A stretch of DNA of 64,000 bases from Chitinophagaceae bacterium UBA4407 (GCA_002390845.1 DGQT01000039.1:1-64000); one strand, 5' to 3'; counted from the stretch's first letter, positions 42,702-52,064 are shown. Program-made: numbers and translations. The notes: generated from the letters alone by a model not told the origin.

Positions 42702-44222
42702 ATGAAAAATAAGAAAGTAATTTTAGTAATAATGGACGGATGGGGACTTGGAAAAGTAAAATTATCTGATGCTATTCAGAATGCCAATGTACCATTTGTT
42801 AGTTCGCTCTATACAAAATATCCAAATTCAACGCTGGTTACCTGCGGTGAAGCCGTGGGCCTACCGGATGGCCAGATGGGTAACAGTGAGGTAGGTCACC
42901 TTAACCTTGGTGCGGGCCGTGTTGTGTACCAGGAATTGCAACGGATCAACGTTGCAGTGCGTGATGGCTCTTTTGCAAAGAATGCACAACTTCTGGCTTC
43001 TGTTAAATATGCCAAAGACAACAATAAAACCCTTCATTTGCTTGGCCTTGTAAGCGATGGAGGTGTACACAGCCACACCCGCCATCTTAAGGCCATCTGC
43101 GATGTATGTAAAAACGAGGGATTGACTAATGTTTTAATTCACGCTTTTACAGATGGCAGAGATACTGACCCTAAAAGTGGTTTGGGTTTTCTAACAGATC
43201 TTCAAAATCACCTGGATACTTCTGCCGGTTCTATTGCAACTGTTACCGGGCGCTACTATGCAATGGACCGCGATAAAAGATGGGAGCGTGTAAAACTTGC
43301 CTACGATGCAATGGTAAATGGCATTGGCGAAAAAGCTGACGATATGCTTAAAGCCGTAGCAAACTCTTACGAAAAAGATGTAACTGATGAGTTTATTAAA
43401 CCCATCATCAATTCAAAGCTTGAAAGCACAATTATTAAAGATGGTGATGCTGTTATTTGCTTCAATTTTCGCACAGACCGCTGCCGCGAGATAACCGATG
43501 TGCTTACCCAAAGTGATAAGCCCGATTTTGGAATGCATACGCTGAACCTGCATTACACCACAATGACGGACTACGATAAGTCCTTTAAAAATGTACACGT
43601 TATTTTTGATAACGACAACCTGAATAACACGCTCGGCGAGGTACTTGCAGCAGCAGGCAAAAAACAAATACGCATTGCCGAAACAGAAAAATATCCGCAT
43701 GTAACATTCTTCTTCAGCGGTGGAAGAGAAGTGCCATTCGAAGGTGAAACGAGGATCATGGCACCGTCACCAAAAGTGGCAACCTACGATCTTAAACCCG
43801 AAATGAGTGCGGTTGAACTAACCGATAAACTTATTCCCGAAATTGAAAATGAAACCGCCGATTTTATCTGTCTAAACTATGCCAATGCAGATATGGTGGG
43901 CCATACCGGCGTTTGGGATGCAGTGGTTAAAGCGGTTGAAACCGTAGACCGTTGCGTAGAAAGGGTTGTAACTGCAGCGTTGCCGCATGGCTACACCGTT
44001 TTCCTTACAGCCGATCATGGAAACGCCGATTATATTATTAATGAAGATGGTTCACCCAATACAGCGCACACATTAAACCTTGTTCCGTTTTTTGTAATTA
44101 GCAACGATTGGCATGGCACATTATTACCGGGTAAATTAGGTGATCTTGCCCCAAGTATTTTAACGGTTATGGGTTTGCCCATACCCAAAGAAATGACAGG
44201 CGATATACTGATAAAACCGTAG
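42702..44222 (+). CDS. gpmI: 2,3-bisphosphoglycerate-independent phosphoglycerate mutase
   Basis: 506 aa, interconverts 3- and 2-phosphoglycerate with two Mn ions. VILVIMDGWGLG (metal Asp), GQMGNSEVGHLNLGAGR with the phospho-accepting Ser, DGRDTDPKSGLGF, TVTGRYYAMDRDKRWERV, FNFRTDRCREIT, and NYANADMVGHTG with FLTADHGNAD as the second metal site. Full length, monocistronic, with a strong terminator. Confidence 0.97.
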   Translation: MKNKKVILVIMDGWGLGKVKLSDAIQNANVPFVSSLYTKYPNSTLVTCGEAVGLPDGQMGNSEVGHLNLGAGRVVYQELQRINVAVRDGSFAKNAQLLASVKYAKDNNKTLHLLGLVSDGGVHSHTRHLKAICDVCKNEGLTNVLIHAFTDGRDTDPKSGLGFLTDLQNHLDTSAGSIATVTGRYYAMDRDKRWERVKLAYDAMVNGIGEKADDMLKAVANSYEKDVTDEFIKPIINSKLESTIIKDGDAVICFNFRTDRCREITDVLTQSDKPDFGMHTLNLHYTTMTDYDKSFKNVHVIFDNDNLNNTLGEVLAAAGKKQIRIAETEKYPHVTFFFSGGREVPFEGETRIMAPSPKVATYDLKPEMSAVELTDKLIPEIENETADFICLNYANADMVGHTGVWDAVVKAVETVDRCVERVVTAALPHGYTVFLTADHGNADYIINEDGSPNTAHTLNLVPFFVISNDWHGTLLPGKLGDLAPSILTVMGLPIPKEMTGDILIKP

Positions 44223-44235
44223 TAAATTTTATAGT

Positions 44236-44269
44236 AAAAGCGCAGGCAAAAATTTTTGCCTGCGCTTTT
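44236..44269. terminator. Terminator of gpmI, perfect 34-bp palindrome
   Basis: 17-bp arms beginning AAAAGCGCAGGC and ending GCCTGCGCTTTT with no unpaired centre; followed by T's. Works in both directions. Confidence 0.95.
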
Positions 44270-44294
44270 TTATTTTGAAAAAATAAAGAATTTC

Positions 44295-44499
44295 TTTGAG
44301 CCTGGCTGAAGTTTTTCATGGAATCATTTCTTGCGTCGCACTCTTGAACGGTTGGATTATTTATTGAGCCTTTATCGCTGCGAATGTTATTCGTAATAAG
44401 AGCAACATGCTGCACAGAATGTTGAATAGAATTGCTGCAGGTGCAGTGTGCGACGCAACAAAAGCTTCATTCCTTTTGCTTAGTTGGGCTCAAAGAAAT
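44295..44499. repeat. Inward repeat pair (A/A) overlapping the 3' end of the MFS gene
   Basis: Forward A 44295-44355 (TTTGAGCCTGGCTG, ATGGAATCATTTC, core TTGCGTCGCACTCTTGAACG), then the TTATTGAGCCTTTATCGCTG extension, and reverse A 44437-44499 (GCAGTGTGCGACGCAAC, AAAAGCTTCATTCC, GTTGGGCTCAAAGAAAT). The reverse unit supplies the stop codon and last ~10 codons of the MFS gene. Confidence 0.93.
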
Positions 44500-45540
44500 C
44501 CTGCTTTTTTTGACATACACAAAAAATCCTGCAGAAATAATAAGCACTGCTATCGCAACAAGTATAATAAAAACGGGCGCTGAGTTGTTGAAAACATTGT
44601 GCAAGTAAGGCGATGCATACAGCGGCAAACCAGCCAATGCTACCACCGTTCCCAAACTCATAGCGGACGCTGTCGCGGGATATGCGGGAATGCTGCTGTA
44701 CATTAGCTGCAATGTAATGGGTACTGAACTTTGTAAACAGGCCACACCAAAAGCCATCGCAATCATATTGTTTCTCCCAAGCTCAAAAAAAATAAATGCC
44801 AGTGGCAATGTTATATAAACCCAGCGTTTCCAGCCAATTTTATCGGCAAACAAACCACCGATTAATTTTCCGGCAAATGCGCTTAAACCAAGTATCAATA
44901 AACCATATTCGTACTGCTGTGAAAAACTGTTCAGCAGATCGAACAGGAAAGAACGTAAGCTCATTACCAATAATAAAATCATCATCAGCAGGTCGTGTGT
45001 ATCGATAGCTTTTTCATTTTCTTTCTTTCGTAAACTGTAAACAGGAAAGCCATTTTGCATAATGAGTAAAAACAAAACTAAAGCAATGATCAATGGAACC
45101 AGCATCCAGTTGCTACTGATTGCCCCGCAGAAACCGCCCAATGTTAAACCCGCAACACCAGGCGCTGTAAAAATGCCTAGTGGTGTAATTTTTTCTTCAT
45201 TCACCATAAGGCATACACAACCGCCCACTACATGTATGCCAGCCGATGCAATGCCAGCAATAATGATTGCCGTAAACGGATCTATAAAAGAAACAAAACA
45301 TGCAACCAATAAAAGGATAACAGAGATTACTCCGAAAGTTTTTAAATCTTTTTTATTGTCGAGCCATAAACCAACAGGCAATTGTCCGCCAAAAGCCAGA
45401 ACAGCATAAATAATCATAGCAAAGAAACTCTGCTGTGGTGCAACTGTAAATGCATAATGCGCCAGCAGGTAACCCGCCACCCAATCGTTTACGCCATGTA
45501 ATATGCCCCAGTACAATGGTGTTGAAATATTTTGTTTCAT
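44467..45540 (-). CDS. Major facilitator superfamily transporter
   Basis: 357 aa with about eleven hydrophobic helices. A short MFS-type protein: WLDNKKDLKTFGVIS after helix 3 is the loop-2 motif region, and GLFADKIGWKRWVYITLPLAF is its repeat in the second half. Substrate unknown. The final residues RISLSPTKQKE are encoded by the outer end of a repeat unit, so the natural C-terminus was probably replaced. Last of a three-gene operon (180 aa, 106 aa, MFS) with 12 bp and a 4-bp overlap between genes. Confidence 0.85.
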   Translation of the reverse strand: MKQNISTPLYWGILHGVNDWVAGYLLAHYAFTVAPQQSFFAMIIYAVLAFGGQLPVGLWLDNKKDLKTFGVISVILLLVACFVSFIDPFTAIIIAGIASAGIHVVGGCVCLMVNEEKITPLGIFTAPGVAGLTLGGFCGAISSNWMLVPLIIALVLFLLIMQNGFPVYSLRKKENEKAIDTHDLLMMILLLVMSLRSFLFDLLNSFSQQYEYGLLILGLSAFAGKLIGGLFADKIGWKRWVYITLPLAFIFFELGRNNMIAMAFGVACLQSSVPITLQLMYSSIPAYPATASAMSLGTVVALAGLPLYASPYLHNVFNNSAPVFIILVAIAVLIISAGFFVYVKKSRISLSPTKQKE

Positions 45541-45552
45541 ACAGTGGGGTGA

Positions 45553-45873
45553 TTAAATTAGTGGGATATCTGAAATCCAAATTCCAATAAATAAGCTTAA
45601 ACCATTTGCGCCAAGTGAAACCAGTAAAGCCTTTTGCCAGTTGCCACTGAAGAATATTTTAAAACCTATGGCTTCGGCAATACATACAGCAACTTCAAGA
45701 ATAAGTAATGGAATGTGCGTGTTGTAAAAAAGTAACGTAAGCAGTGGCCAGGTAAAAAAATTCAGCAGTATTGTTACCGGTAGAACTGTTTTCCATTGGC
45801 TGCGGTAACATAGCAATGCAACAGGTAGTTCGAGTAATAAAGTGTACAGCAGGTATTGGAACATCTCCATCAT
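45553..45873 (-). CDS. Small four-helix membrane protein
   Basis: 106 aa, four hydrophobic segments (YLLYTLLLELPVALLCY, TVLPVTILLNFFTWPLLTLLF, PLLILEVAVCIAEAIGFKIFF, ALLVSLGANGLSLFIGIWI). No family recognised. Starts by ATGA overlap with the 180-aa gene upstream and ends 12 bp before the MFS gene, so it is co-translated with them; it may be an accessory subunit of the transporter. Confidence 0.7.
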   Translation of the reverse strand: MMEMFQYLLYTLLLELPVALLCYRSQWKTVLPVTILLNFFTWPLLTLLFYNTHIPLLILEVAVCIAEAIGFKIFFSGNWQKALLVSLGANGLSLFIGIWISDIPLI

Positions 45874-46412
45874 AGCACCGGATCAATATTGTTCTTGCGT
45901 GGCTTTCTTTTGCGCCATAAAAAAAAAGCGATCAGTGCAACCAAAGCAACAACACTTACACCAATAAGCAGTTCATTGGTTTTCCAGAATCTCTTGAGTG
46001 CGTCAGCCGTGGTGCTTTTGGCATTGTTTAAAGTGTCGCCGTTTTCGATGTTGCTGAATGCAGTTGTGTACATCAGCTTATTATTTTGCACACCCGTAAA
46101 AGTTATTTCAAAATTGCGCTGCTCAAATTCGCCCAGGTAAAGGGTATCGGTATTTGTGTTGTTATAAGCTGCAAAAATGGCAATTTGGTGGGGTACTCCG
46201 CGGCTTGCATAGATCGTGTACAAAGTATCCCGTGTTATGGTTATTGTCTTGTCATAATCCAGTATTTGCAAGGTATAATCTCCAAGGGTGGAAACGTTTT
46301 TGAAGTTTGCCTGTACATCGCTTCGGGCTTTATTACCAGGCATATCGGCAAAAACGCATACTGTAAAAAACAACAGACAGATCATTAAAACTGAAACACT
46401 TTTTTTTGTCAT
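45870..46412 (-). CDS. Exported single-anchor membrane protein
   Basis: 180 aa. Signal peptide MTKKSVSVLMICLLFFTVCVFA, a ~120-residue beta-rich periplasmic domain (YTLQILDYDKTITITRDTLYTIYASRGVPHQIAIFAAYNN...LYLGEFEQRNFEITFTG), then one membrane helix (LLIGVSVVALVALIAFFLW) and a basic cytoplasmic tail RKRKPRKNN. Family not recognised. First gene of the three-gene unit with the 106-aa protein and MFS transporter. Confidence 0.7.
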   Translation of the reverse strand: MTKKSVSVLMICLLFFTVCVFADMPGNKARSDVQANFKNVSTLGDYTLQILDYDKTITITRDTLYTIYASRGVPHQIAIFAAYNNTNTDTLYLGEFEQRNFEITFTGVQNNKLMYTTAFSNIENGDTLNNAKSTTADALKRFWKTNELLIGVSVVALVALIAFFLWRKRKPRKNNIDPVL

Positions 46413-46775
46413 GCGTACATGATTTTATTTACCTGCAACGGCATCATCGCTTACTTACGGCGATATTAAGATATAGAGAATTTTTAAACTCTGATGCATA
46501 AATATTTTATTGGTGTATTTCAAACTTCTTACGGTATAAACGATAATTTTTTTTGAAACCAGCATTTATTCTTCGTGGCAGCATCGTTGCACAGTTTATC
46601 CCGTCCCGAAAGCTTTCGGGATTCGGGACATTACATTCATCTGTAAATCATTGATTGGGCTTTTACCAAAGCGAAAATTTAAATACCGGCATTGCGGATT
46701 TCATTTTTATATATTACGCATGGCTTCTTCTTTTTGAATATTTTTGAAACTGCCGGATAAACGGACACAGTAAAT
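46413..46775. other. 363-bp divergent intergenic region
   Basis: AT-rich stretch, then a forward repeat unit (46549-46630) interrupted by a TCCCGA palindrome, a TTGATTGGGCTTTTACCAAAG extension at about 46651, and the alpha-galactosidase leader. No small gene supported. Confidence 0.55.
46549..46630 (+). repeat. Interspersed repeat, forward, carrying an inserted TCCCGA palindrome
   Basis: TTTTTTGAAACCAGCATTT outer end, GGCAGCATCG, TTGC, then ACAGTTTATCCCG and TCCCGAAAGCTTTCGGGA in place of the rest of the core. The insertion includes the same CAGTTTATCCCG/CGGGATAAACTG arm as 14411-14486. Confidence 0.75.
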
Positions 46776-49100
46776 ATGAAACAAAGCATAACGATTGCCG
46801 CAAACAAAACCAACTTCATTAATGGAGGCAAAAGCTCAAAAGAATTACAGTCGTACAAGTGTGCGACGCAACAGAAGCCTCATAGCCATGTAAAAGCCTG
46901 GCTCAAAATGGCTTTTGTATTTGTTTTAATTATCGGTTTCGTTACGCACTCTTTTGCACAAACTATTGTAACCATTCCCATAGAAACAGAAAAAAATGTG
47001 CTGCTGCTGCAAACAGATAAAGACAACCGGCTGGGCATTATTTATTTTGGCAAACGCCTGGGCAATGCGAATGAGTACGCGTCTGTTCCCGATCAATACA
47101 ACCTTAAAGATGATAACGCCGGCATTTATAATTCGGCTTACACTTCTGCCGGAACATGGGATTTGGTTGAGCCTGCCATACAGGTTACGCATGGCGATGG
47201 CAATACTTCGCTTGAATTAAAATATGTAAGCAGCGAAGTAAAGAAGATCGATGCAAACGTAAGCCTGGTAAGTATTTCGCTTAAAGATCCTGTTTACCCG
47301 ACAGAAGTTACGCTGTACTACAAAACTTATTTTAAAGAGAATGTGGTAGAGCAGTGGAGTGTAATTAAGAACGGCGAAAAGAAACCGCTAAAGCTTGAAA
47401 AATATGCATCGGCCAATTTGTATTTTATGGGTAGTAATTATTACCTCACGCATTATAATGGTGGCTGGGGCAGGGAGATGAACCCGGAAGAAGAACAGTT
47501 AACGCACGGTATAAAATCGATCGATTCAAAATTGGGCACAAGGGCCAATCTTTTTGAGCCGCCCACTTTTATGGTATCGTTCGATAAGCAGGCAACAGAA
47601 GATGAAGGCAAAGTGTTGTTTGGCCAGCTCGCATGGTCTGGCAATTTTAAAATTGATTTTGAGGTAGATTCTTACAAACATCTCCGGTTGATTGCCGGTA
47701 TCAATCCTTATGCTTCGGAATATACGTTATCGCCTGCACAGGAATTTACAACGCCTTCTTTTATTTATACTTTTTCAGAAAATGGCAAAGGCGAGGCAAG
47801 CCGTAACCTGCACCACTGGGCAACAAAATACCGGCTGCTGGATGGAGAAGGATCAAGGCTTACACTACTGAATAACTGGGAAGCCACTTACTTTGGCTTT
47901 GATGAAAATAAACTCGTAAATCTTTTTAAAGGCGCTAAAGATTTAGGTGTTGATATGTTTCTGTTAGATGATGGCTGGTTTGGCAACAAACACCCCAGAG
48001 ACGCTGATACAGCGGGTTTGGGCGACTGGCAGGAGAATGTAAAAAAGCTGCCGCACGGTATTGGCTATCTTGTAAAAGAAGCACAGTCAGCAGGCGTAAA
48101 ATTTGGAATTTGGTTAGAGCCGGAAATGGTAAGCCCCAAAAGCGAGTTGTATGAAAAACACAAAGATTGGGTAATACGCCAGCCAGAGCGGCCCGAAAAA
48201 TATTTCAGAAATCAGCTTGTGCTCGACCTTTCAAACCCTGAAGTGCAGAATTTTGTTTACGGAATTTTAGATACATTGTTCACCAAAAACCCCAGCCTCG
48301 CTTTTATAAAATGGGATTGCAATGCGGTTATTTATAATGCCTACTCAGATTACCTGCAAAAGCATAATTTACCGCAATCGCAGTTGTATGTTGAATATGT
48401 AAAAGGCCTTTACAAAATTCTGGAAAGGCTTCGGGCAAAATACACTAAAGTGCCAATGATGCTTTGCAGCGGCGGCGGTGGCCGTGTTGACTACGGCGCC
48501 CTCCAATACTTTACAGAGTATTGGCCAAGTGACAACACCGATGCTATGGAACGCATTTTTATTCAGTGGGAATATTCGTATTTCTACCCGGCTATTGCAA
48601 CCTGCAACCATGTAACCGACTGGAGTAAACTACCGCTTAAGTTCAGGACCGATGTTGCCATGATGGGTAAAATGGGCTACGATATTGTGGTAGGCCAGCT
48701 TAGCGAAAATGATTTGCAGTTCAGCAAACAGGCGGTGGCAACTTACAAATCTATCAGCGACCTGGTTTGGCATGGCGATCTGTACCGTTTGGTTAATCCG
48801 CGTGAAAACCCTGTAGCATCGCTCATGTTTGCAAATGAATTACAAAGCAGGGCTGTTGTATTTACGTATTATACCGGCAACCGTTTTATGCTTACTGCAA
48901 CGCCGCAACCCATACAGCTAAAGGGTTTGGATGCAAAGAAGAATTATACCGTTAAAGAAATCAATGTTTATCCCGGCGCACATTCAACAATCAACGGCAG
49001 CCAGGTATATTCCGGTGATTTTTTAATGAAGGTTGGTATTAACCCTGATGTAAATGCGTGGCGGTCCAGTGTAATACTCGAAGTAAATGAAGTACAGTAA
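46776..49100 (+). CDS. Alpha-galactosidase, glycoside hydrolase family 36
   Basis: 774 aa as an ATG at 46776, or 730 aa from the ATG at 46908. Cleaves terminal alpha-1,6-galactose. GH36 landmarks: WEATYFGFDENK, MFLLDDGWFGNKHPRDADTAGLGDWQ, FGIWLEPEMVSP, nucleophile Asp514 in FIKWDCNAV, and acid/base Asp in YWPSDNTDAMERI. A signal-peptide core (MAFVFVLIIGFVTHSFAQ) starts at residue 45. Residues about 26-44 (SYKCATQQKPH... and VKAWLK) are encoded by a reverse repeat unit, so either the repeat is part of the signal or the later ATG is used. Galactokinase lies downstream, consistent with galactoside use. Confidence 0.92.
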   Translation: MKQSITIAANKTNFINGGKSSKELQSYKCATQQKPHSHVKAWLKMAFVFVLIIGFVTHSFAQTIVTIPIETEKNVLLLQTDKDNRLGIIYFGKRLGNANEYASVPDQYNLKDDNAGIYNSAYTSAGTWDLVEPAIQVTHGDGNTSLELKYVSSEVKKIDANVSLVSISLKDPVYPTEVTLYYKTYFKENVVEQWSVIKNGEKKPLKLEKYASANLYFMGSNYYLTHYNGGWGREMNPEEEQLTHGIKSIDSKLGTRANLFEPPTFMVSFDKQATEDEGKVLFGQLAWSGNFKIDFEVDSYKHLRLIAGINPYASEYTLSPAQEFTTPSFIYTFSENGKGEASRNLHHWATKYRLLDGEGSRLTLLNNWEATYFGFDENKLVNLFKGAKDLGVDMFLLDDGWFGNKHPRDADTAGLGDWQENVKKLPHGIGYLVKEAQSAGVKFGIWLEPEMVSPKSELYEKHKDWVIRQPERPEKYFRNQLVLDLSNPEVQNFVYGILDTLFTKNPSLAFIKWDCNAVIYNAYSDYLQKHNLPQSQLYVEYVKGLYKILERLRAKYTKVPMMLCSGGGGRVDYGALQYFTEYWPSDNTDAMERIFIQWEYSYFYPAIATCNHVTDWSKLPLKFRTDVAMMGKMGYDIVVGQLSENDLQFSKQAVATYKSISDLVWHGDLYRLVNPRENPVASLMFANELQSRAVVFTYYTGNRFMLTATPQPIQLKGLDAKKNYTVKEINVYPGAHSTINGSQVYSGDFLMKVGINPDVNAWRSSVILEVNEVQ
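46851..46908 (-). repeat. Interspersed repeat, subtype A, reverse, inside the 5' end of the alpha-galactosidase frame
   Basis: CGTACAAGTGTGCGACGCAAC, AGAAGCCTCATAG, AAGCCTGGCTCAAAAT. Read through in frame with the enzyme; partner of 46549. Confidence 0.9.
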
Positions 49101-49338
49101 TTTTTCGTACCGGGCTTGGGAATATATATGAGGCTTTTGTTGCGTCGCACACTTGTACGGTTGGATTCTTTGTTGAGCAACAAACGCAAACCTCCGCGTC
49201 ATTTCGACCGCCTCGGGAGAAATCTTTGCAATAAGAATGAGATTTCTCAGTCGTACCTCCTTCGAAATGACGCGGAAAATTACCGAACGTACAAGTGAGT
49301 GACACAATCAAAGCTGAAAAAAGATCTATTGCCCGGCT
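49101..49338. repeat. Inward repeat pair (A forward / B reverse) with an inserted CGTCATTTCGA element
   Basis: Forward A 49101-49166 (TACCGGGCTTGGG, ATGAGGCTTTTG, core) and reverse B 49283-49338 (CGAACGTACAAGTGAGTGAC, TTGCCCGGCT). The remaining ~190 bp to galK at 49532 is AT-rich leader. Confidence 0.93.
49194..49275. repeat. Inverted repeat of the CGTCATTTCGA type
   Basis: 14-bp arms CCGCGTCATTTCGA / TCGAAATGACGCGG with inner GAGAAATCT / GAGATTTCTC arms. A repeat of this look is common in Bacteroidota genomes. It occupies the spacer of the repeat pair. Confidence 0.85.
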
Positions 49339-49531
49339 AATAAAAGCAATTATGGCTGTTCGGTTTTGTATAATAACGTAAGAATATTACCCTTCTGTTG
49401 AATGAGTAACATTTATACAGTAATTTGCCCTCTACAAACCTGTTTTTATTGTATCTTTTGCAGGTTGCCAGAAAACAATATGTTTTTAAAACCATTGAAT
49501 TAATATTATAAGAAACCCAATTAACCTTGTT

Positions 49532-50701
49532 ATGGTTGCATCGCTGGCTGAAGTAAAATACAATATACCTGATTCGCTAAAAAAATATATTGGCGATAAC
49601 ACACTTACAGTACGCTCACCCGGCAGAATCAACCTTATTGGCGAACACACAGATTATAACAATGGTTTTGTGTTGCCTGCGGCTATTGACAAAGCGGCTT
49701 ATCTGGCGGTTACACCACGCACCGATAACGAAATACACCTGCATTCAGTAGACCTGCACGATGTTTATATAACCTCAGTTGATTCGATTGCAAAATCAAC
49801 CGTTTCGTGGCCAAACTATTTATTAGGAGTTGTTGAACAGTTTAAGCTTGCAGGAATACTCATAACAGGCTTTAATGCGGCGCTTACAGCAGATATTCCC
49901 ATTGGCGCCGGCCTCTCATCTTCAGCGGCCGTCGAATGTGCAATGGCACTTGCTTTAAACGTATTGTTCGCAGCAAATTTCGATAAGCTTACCCTGGTAA
50001 AAATGGCGCAAAAAGCCGAGCACGATTTTGCAGGGGTGCAATGCGGCATTATGGATCAGTTTGCCAGTATGTTTGGCAAAAAAAACCATGTAATACGGCT
50101 CGATTGCCGTTCGCTGGAATATGTGTATGAACCATTGAATATGGATGGTATAAAAATCGTTTTGCTTGATACCAATATAAAACATTCGCTTGCTTCATCG
50201 GAATATAATGTACGTCGTAAGCAATGCGAAACAGGTGTGGCAATTGTGCAGCAGCATAACGCAGATGTTAAAAGCCTGCGTGATATAAACATGGAAATGC
50301 TGAACAGTTATGTATTACCAATTGACCAGGTTGTTTATAACCGTTGCAAATACGTAGTAGAAGAATACAATCGCCTTCTGGATGCTTGTTGCGACCTGGA
50401 GCAGGGTAACCTTACGGCTTTCGGAAGCCGGATGTTCGAAACGCATTACGGCCTTAGTAACCTCTATGAAGTAAGTTGTGCGGAACTTGATTTTCTTGTG
50501 GCACATGTAAAACAAAACCCCGCAGTGCTCGGTGCACGAATGATGGGTGGCGGCTTTGGTGGCTGTACCATTAACCTGGTTAAAGAAGAAGCCGTAGATG
50601 ATTTAATTGAGCAAACAGCAAAAGTGTACCGGCAGCAAATGCACCACGAATTAAAAGCCTACATCGCAAAGATTGAAGATGGCAGCAATATAGTGCGTTA
50701 A
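49532..50701 (+). CDS. galK: Galactokinase
   Basis: 389 aa GHMP kinase, phosphorylates galactose to galactose-1-phosphate. VRSPGRINLIGEHTDYNNGFVLPAAI is the galactokinase signature; PIGAGLSSSAAVECAMALAL is the ATP-binding loop; AEHDFAGVQCGIMDQFASMFG and GARMMGGGFGGCTINLV complete the family pattern. Follows the alpha-galactosidase but is separated by a repeat pair; the substrate link is clear, co-transcription is uncertain. Confidence 0.96.
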   Translation: MVASLAEVKYNIPDSLKKYIGDNTLTVRSPGRINLIGEHTDYNNGFVLPAAIDKAAYLAVTPRTDNEIHLHSVDLHDVYITSVDSIAKSTVSWPNYLLGVVEQFKLAGILITGFNAALTADIPIGAGLSSSAAVECAMALALNVLFAANFDKLTLVKMAQKAEHDFAGVQCGIMDQFASMFGKKNHVIRLDCRSLEYVYEPLNMDGIKIVLLDTNIKHSLASSEYNVRRKQCETGVAIVQQHNADVKSLRDINMEMLNSYVLPIDQVVYNRCKYVVEEYNRLLDACCDLEQGNLTAFGSRMFETHYGLSNLYEVSCAELDFLVAHVKQNPAVLGARMMGGGFGGCTINLVKEEAVDDLIEQTAKVYRQQMHHELKAYIAKIEDGSNIVR

Positions 50702-50709
50702 ATATTTTG

Positions 50710-50792
50710 TGAGCCTAAGATGCCATATATTCAGGTGATAAAGTGCTTGCGACGCAAGACAAGATGCCATAAAAAATCTACTGCCGGTATCT
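50710..50792 (-). repeat. Collapsed repeat pair
   Basis: Fragment of a forward outer end (GAGCCTAAGATGCCAT) directly followed by a reverse unit (AGTGCTTGCGACGCAAG, ACAAGATGCCATA, CTGCCGG). Looks like a pair that lost its middle. Confidence 0.65.
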
Positions 50793-50837
50793 ACATAAAT
50801 CTAAACAGCTTCTTTTACAATAAATAGCGTAAACAGT

Positions 50838-51869
50838 TTATAAAGAATTTCTAAGCGTTAAATAAAATGGCGTTGCAACATGCTCGGTTGATTTGTTGCG
50901 TATAAGTTCTGCAGCTTTACCACCCATTGCATAAAAGTCTGTTGAAATGGTTGTAATGCCATTCAAAATTATTTTCTTCAAAGGTGTTTCGTTATAAGAG
51001 ATCACCCCAATATGTTTTCCAACTTCCAGTTTTATTTCTAAAATTTTTTCAATAAGAATCACAAGATCATTTTCCATAAGCGTTATGTATACTTCCCCTT
51101 CTGCAATAGTAGCTTTACTAATGTCTGGTATGATCCCGTAATTAAAAGCATACTGATTGCAGAACCTGTAAAAACCTTCGAGTATTTGTTTGGGGTGATA
51201 AGTGTAATCTGGAAAAACCAGTTTGATGGTATGGTATTTACTTAATTTTTCCAGGGCCTGTTCCAATGCATTGTAAATATCTTTCTCAAAGTCTTCATAT
51301 ACTGCTGCAAAATTTCCTTCAAGCCCGGGTATCATCTGGTCGAGCAGTAACAATTTTTCCTTTTGTATGGTATTAATAACCTCGTGGGCATTTTCACCGC
51401 CTTCCAGAAAATGTGGAATGATTACATAGTTTGTATAATCGTCTCTTTTGTTTGCCAGCAACTTCCTGAATAAAGCAAAGTCATTATTATAAATATAAAA
51501 ATCAATCACTGCATCGTCACCAATACTTTCCACAAACGCATCATACATGATTTTTTTATGCGTGCTCAGTTTATTAAAGAGTAAGAATATTTTAATGGGT
51601 TGTTTTATATCAGTGTTTGTAATGAAATACCCTTTGCCCGGCACAGAGCCAATAACGCCGAGTTTCTTTAAATGGCGGTAAGCTTTTTCTGCAGTATCAC
51701 GGGATATATCAAGCTCGAAGCTAAGTTCATTAATAGAGGGCAGCACATATCCCTTCTCAATTTTTTTTTCTTCAATGGCTTTTACAATGGAATTGGTAAG
51801 CTGAATATACTTAGGTGTTACAGCATATTCATCAATAGAAATAAGGCGGTAAATATTTTCAGATGCCAT
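50838..51869 (-). CDS. GntR-family regulator with sugar-binding-protein-like domain
   Basis: 343 aa. N-terminal GntR winged helix (residues about 15-80: YIQLTNSIVKAIEEKKIEKGYVLPSINELSFELDISRDTAEKAYRHLKKLGVIGSVPGKGYFI), then a LacI/periplasmic-binding-like effector domain from about residue 90 (IKIFLLFNKLSTHKKIMYDAFVESIG ... GKHIGVISYNETPLKKIILNGITTISTDFYAMGGKAAELI). This layout is common in Bacteroidota carbohydrate control. Position after galK suggests a sugar effector, possibly galactose-related; unproven. Confidence 0.88.
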   Translation of the reverse strand: MASENIYRLISIDEYAVTPKYIQLTNSIVKAIEEKKIEKGYVLPSINELSFELDISRDTAEKAYRHLKKLGVIGSVPGKGYFITNTDIKQPIKIFLLFNKLSTHKKIMYDAFVESIGDDAVIDFYIYNNDFALFRKLLANKRDDYTNYVIIPHFLEGGENAHEVINTIQKEKLLLLDQMIPGLEGNFAAVYEDFEKDIYNALEQALEKLSKYHTIKLVFPDYTYHPKQILEGFYRFCNQYAFNYGIIPDISKATIAEGEVYITLMENDLVILIEKILEIKLEVGKHIGVISYNETPLKKIILNGITTISTDFYAMGGKAAELIRNKSTEHVATPFYLTLRNSL

Positions 51870-52064
51870 ATTATGATGTGCTACAATCGTTAGAATGTAA
51901 AATAAAAGTAAATAAATGAATTACGGGTTTTTATTGCTTTTAGAAATACCTGCTGGCACAACATTACAGAGCAGTTGATGCAGGTGCTTGACGGTTGAAC
52001 CAATGCATAAAAATACTTTGGCCTATCGGTTATTTTGTGAACAGGTCTTTTATTTTAAAGAGAA
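51870..52064. other. Left part of the 460-bp divergent gap 51870-52329
   Basis: AT-rich; presumed promoter of the GntR gene; no repeat or small gene seen here. The right part is the composite repeat at 52065. Confidence 0.4.
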
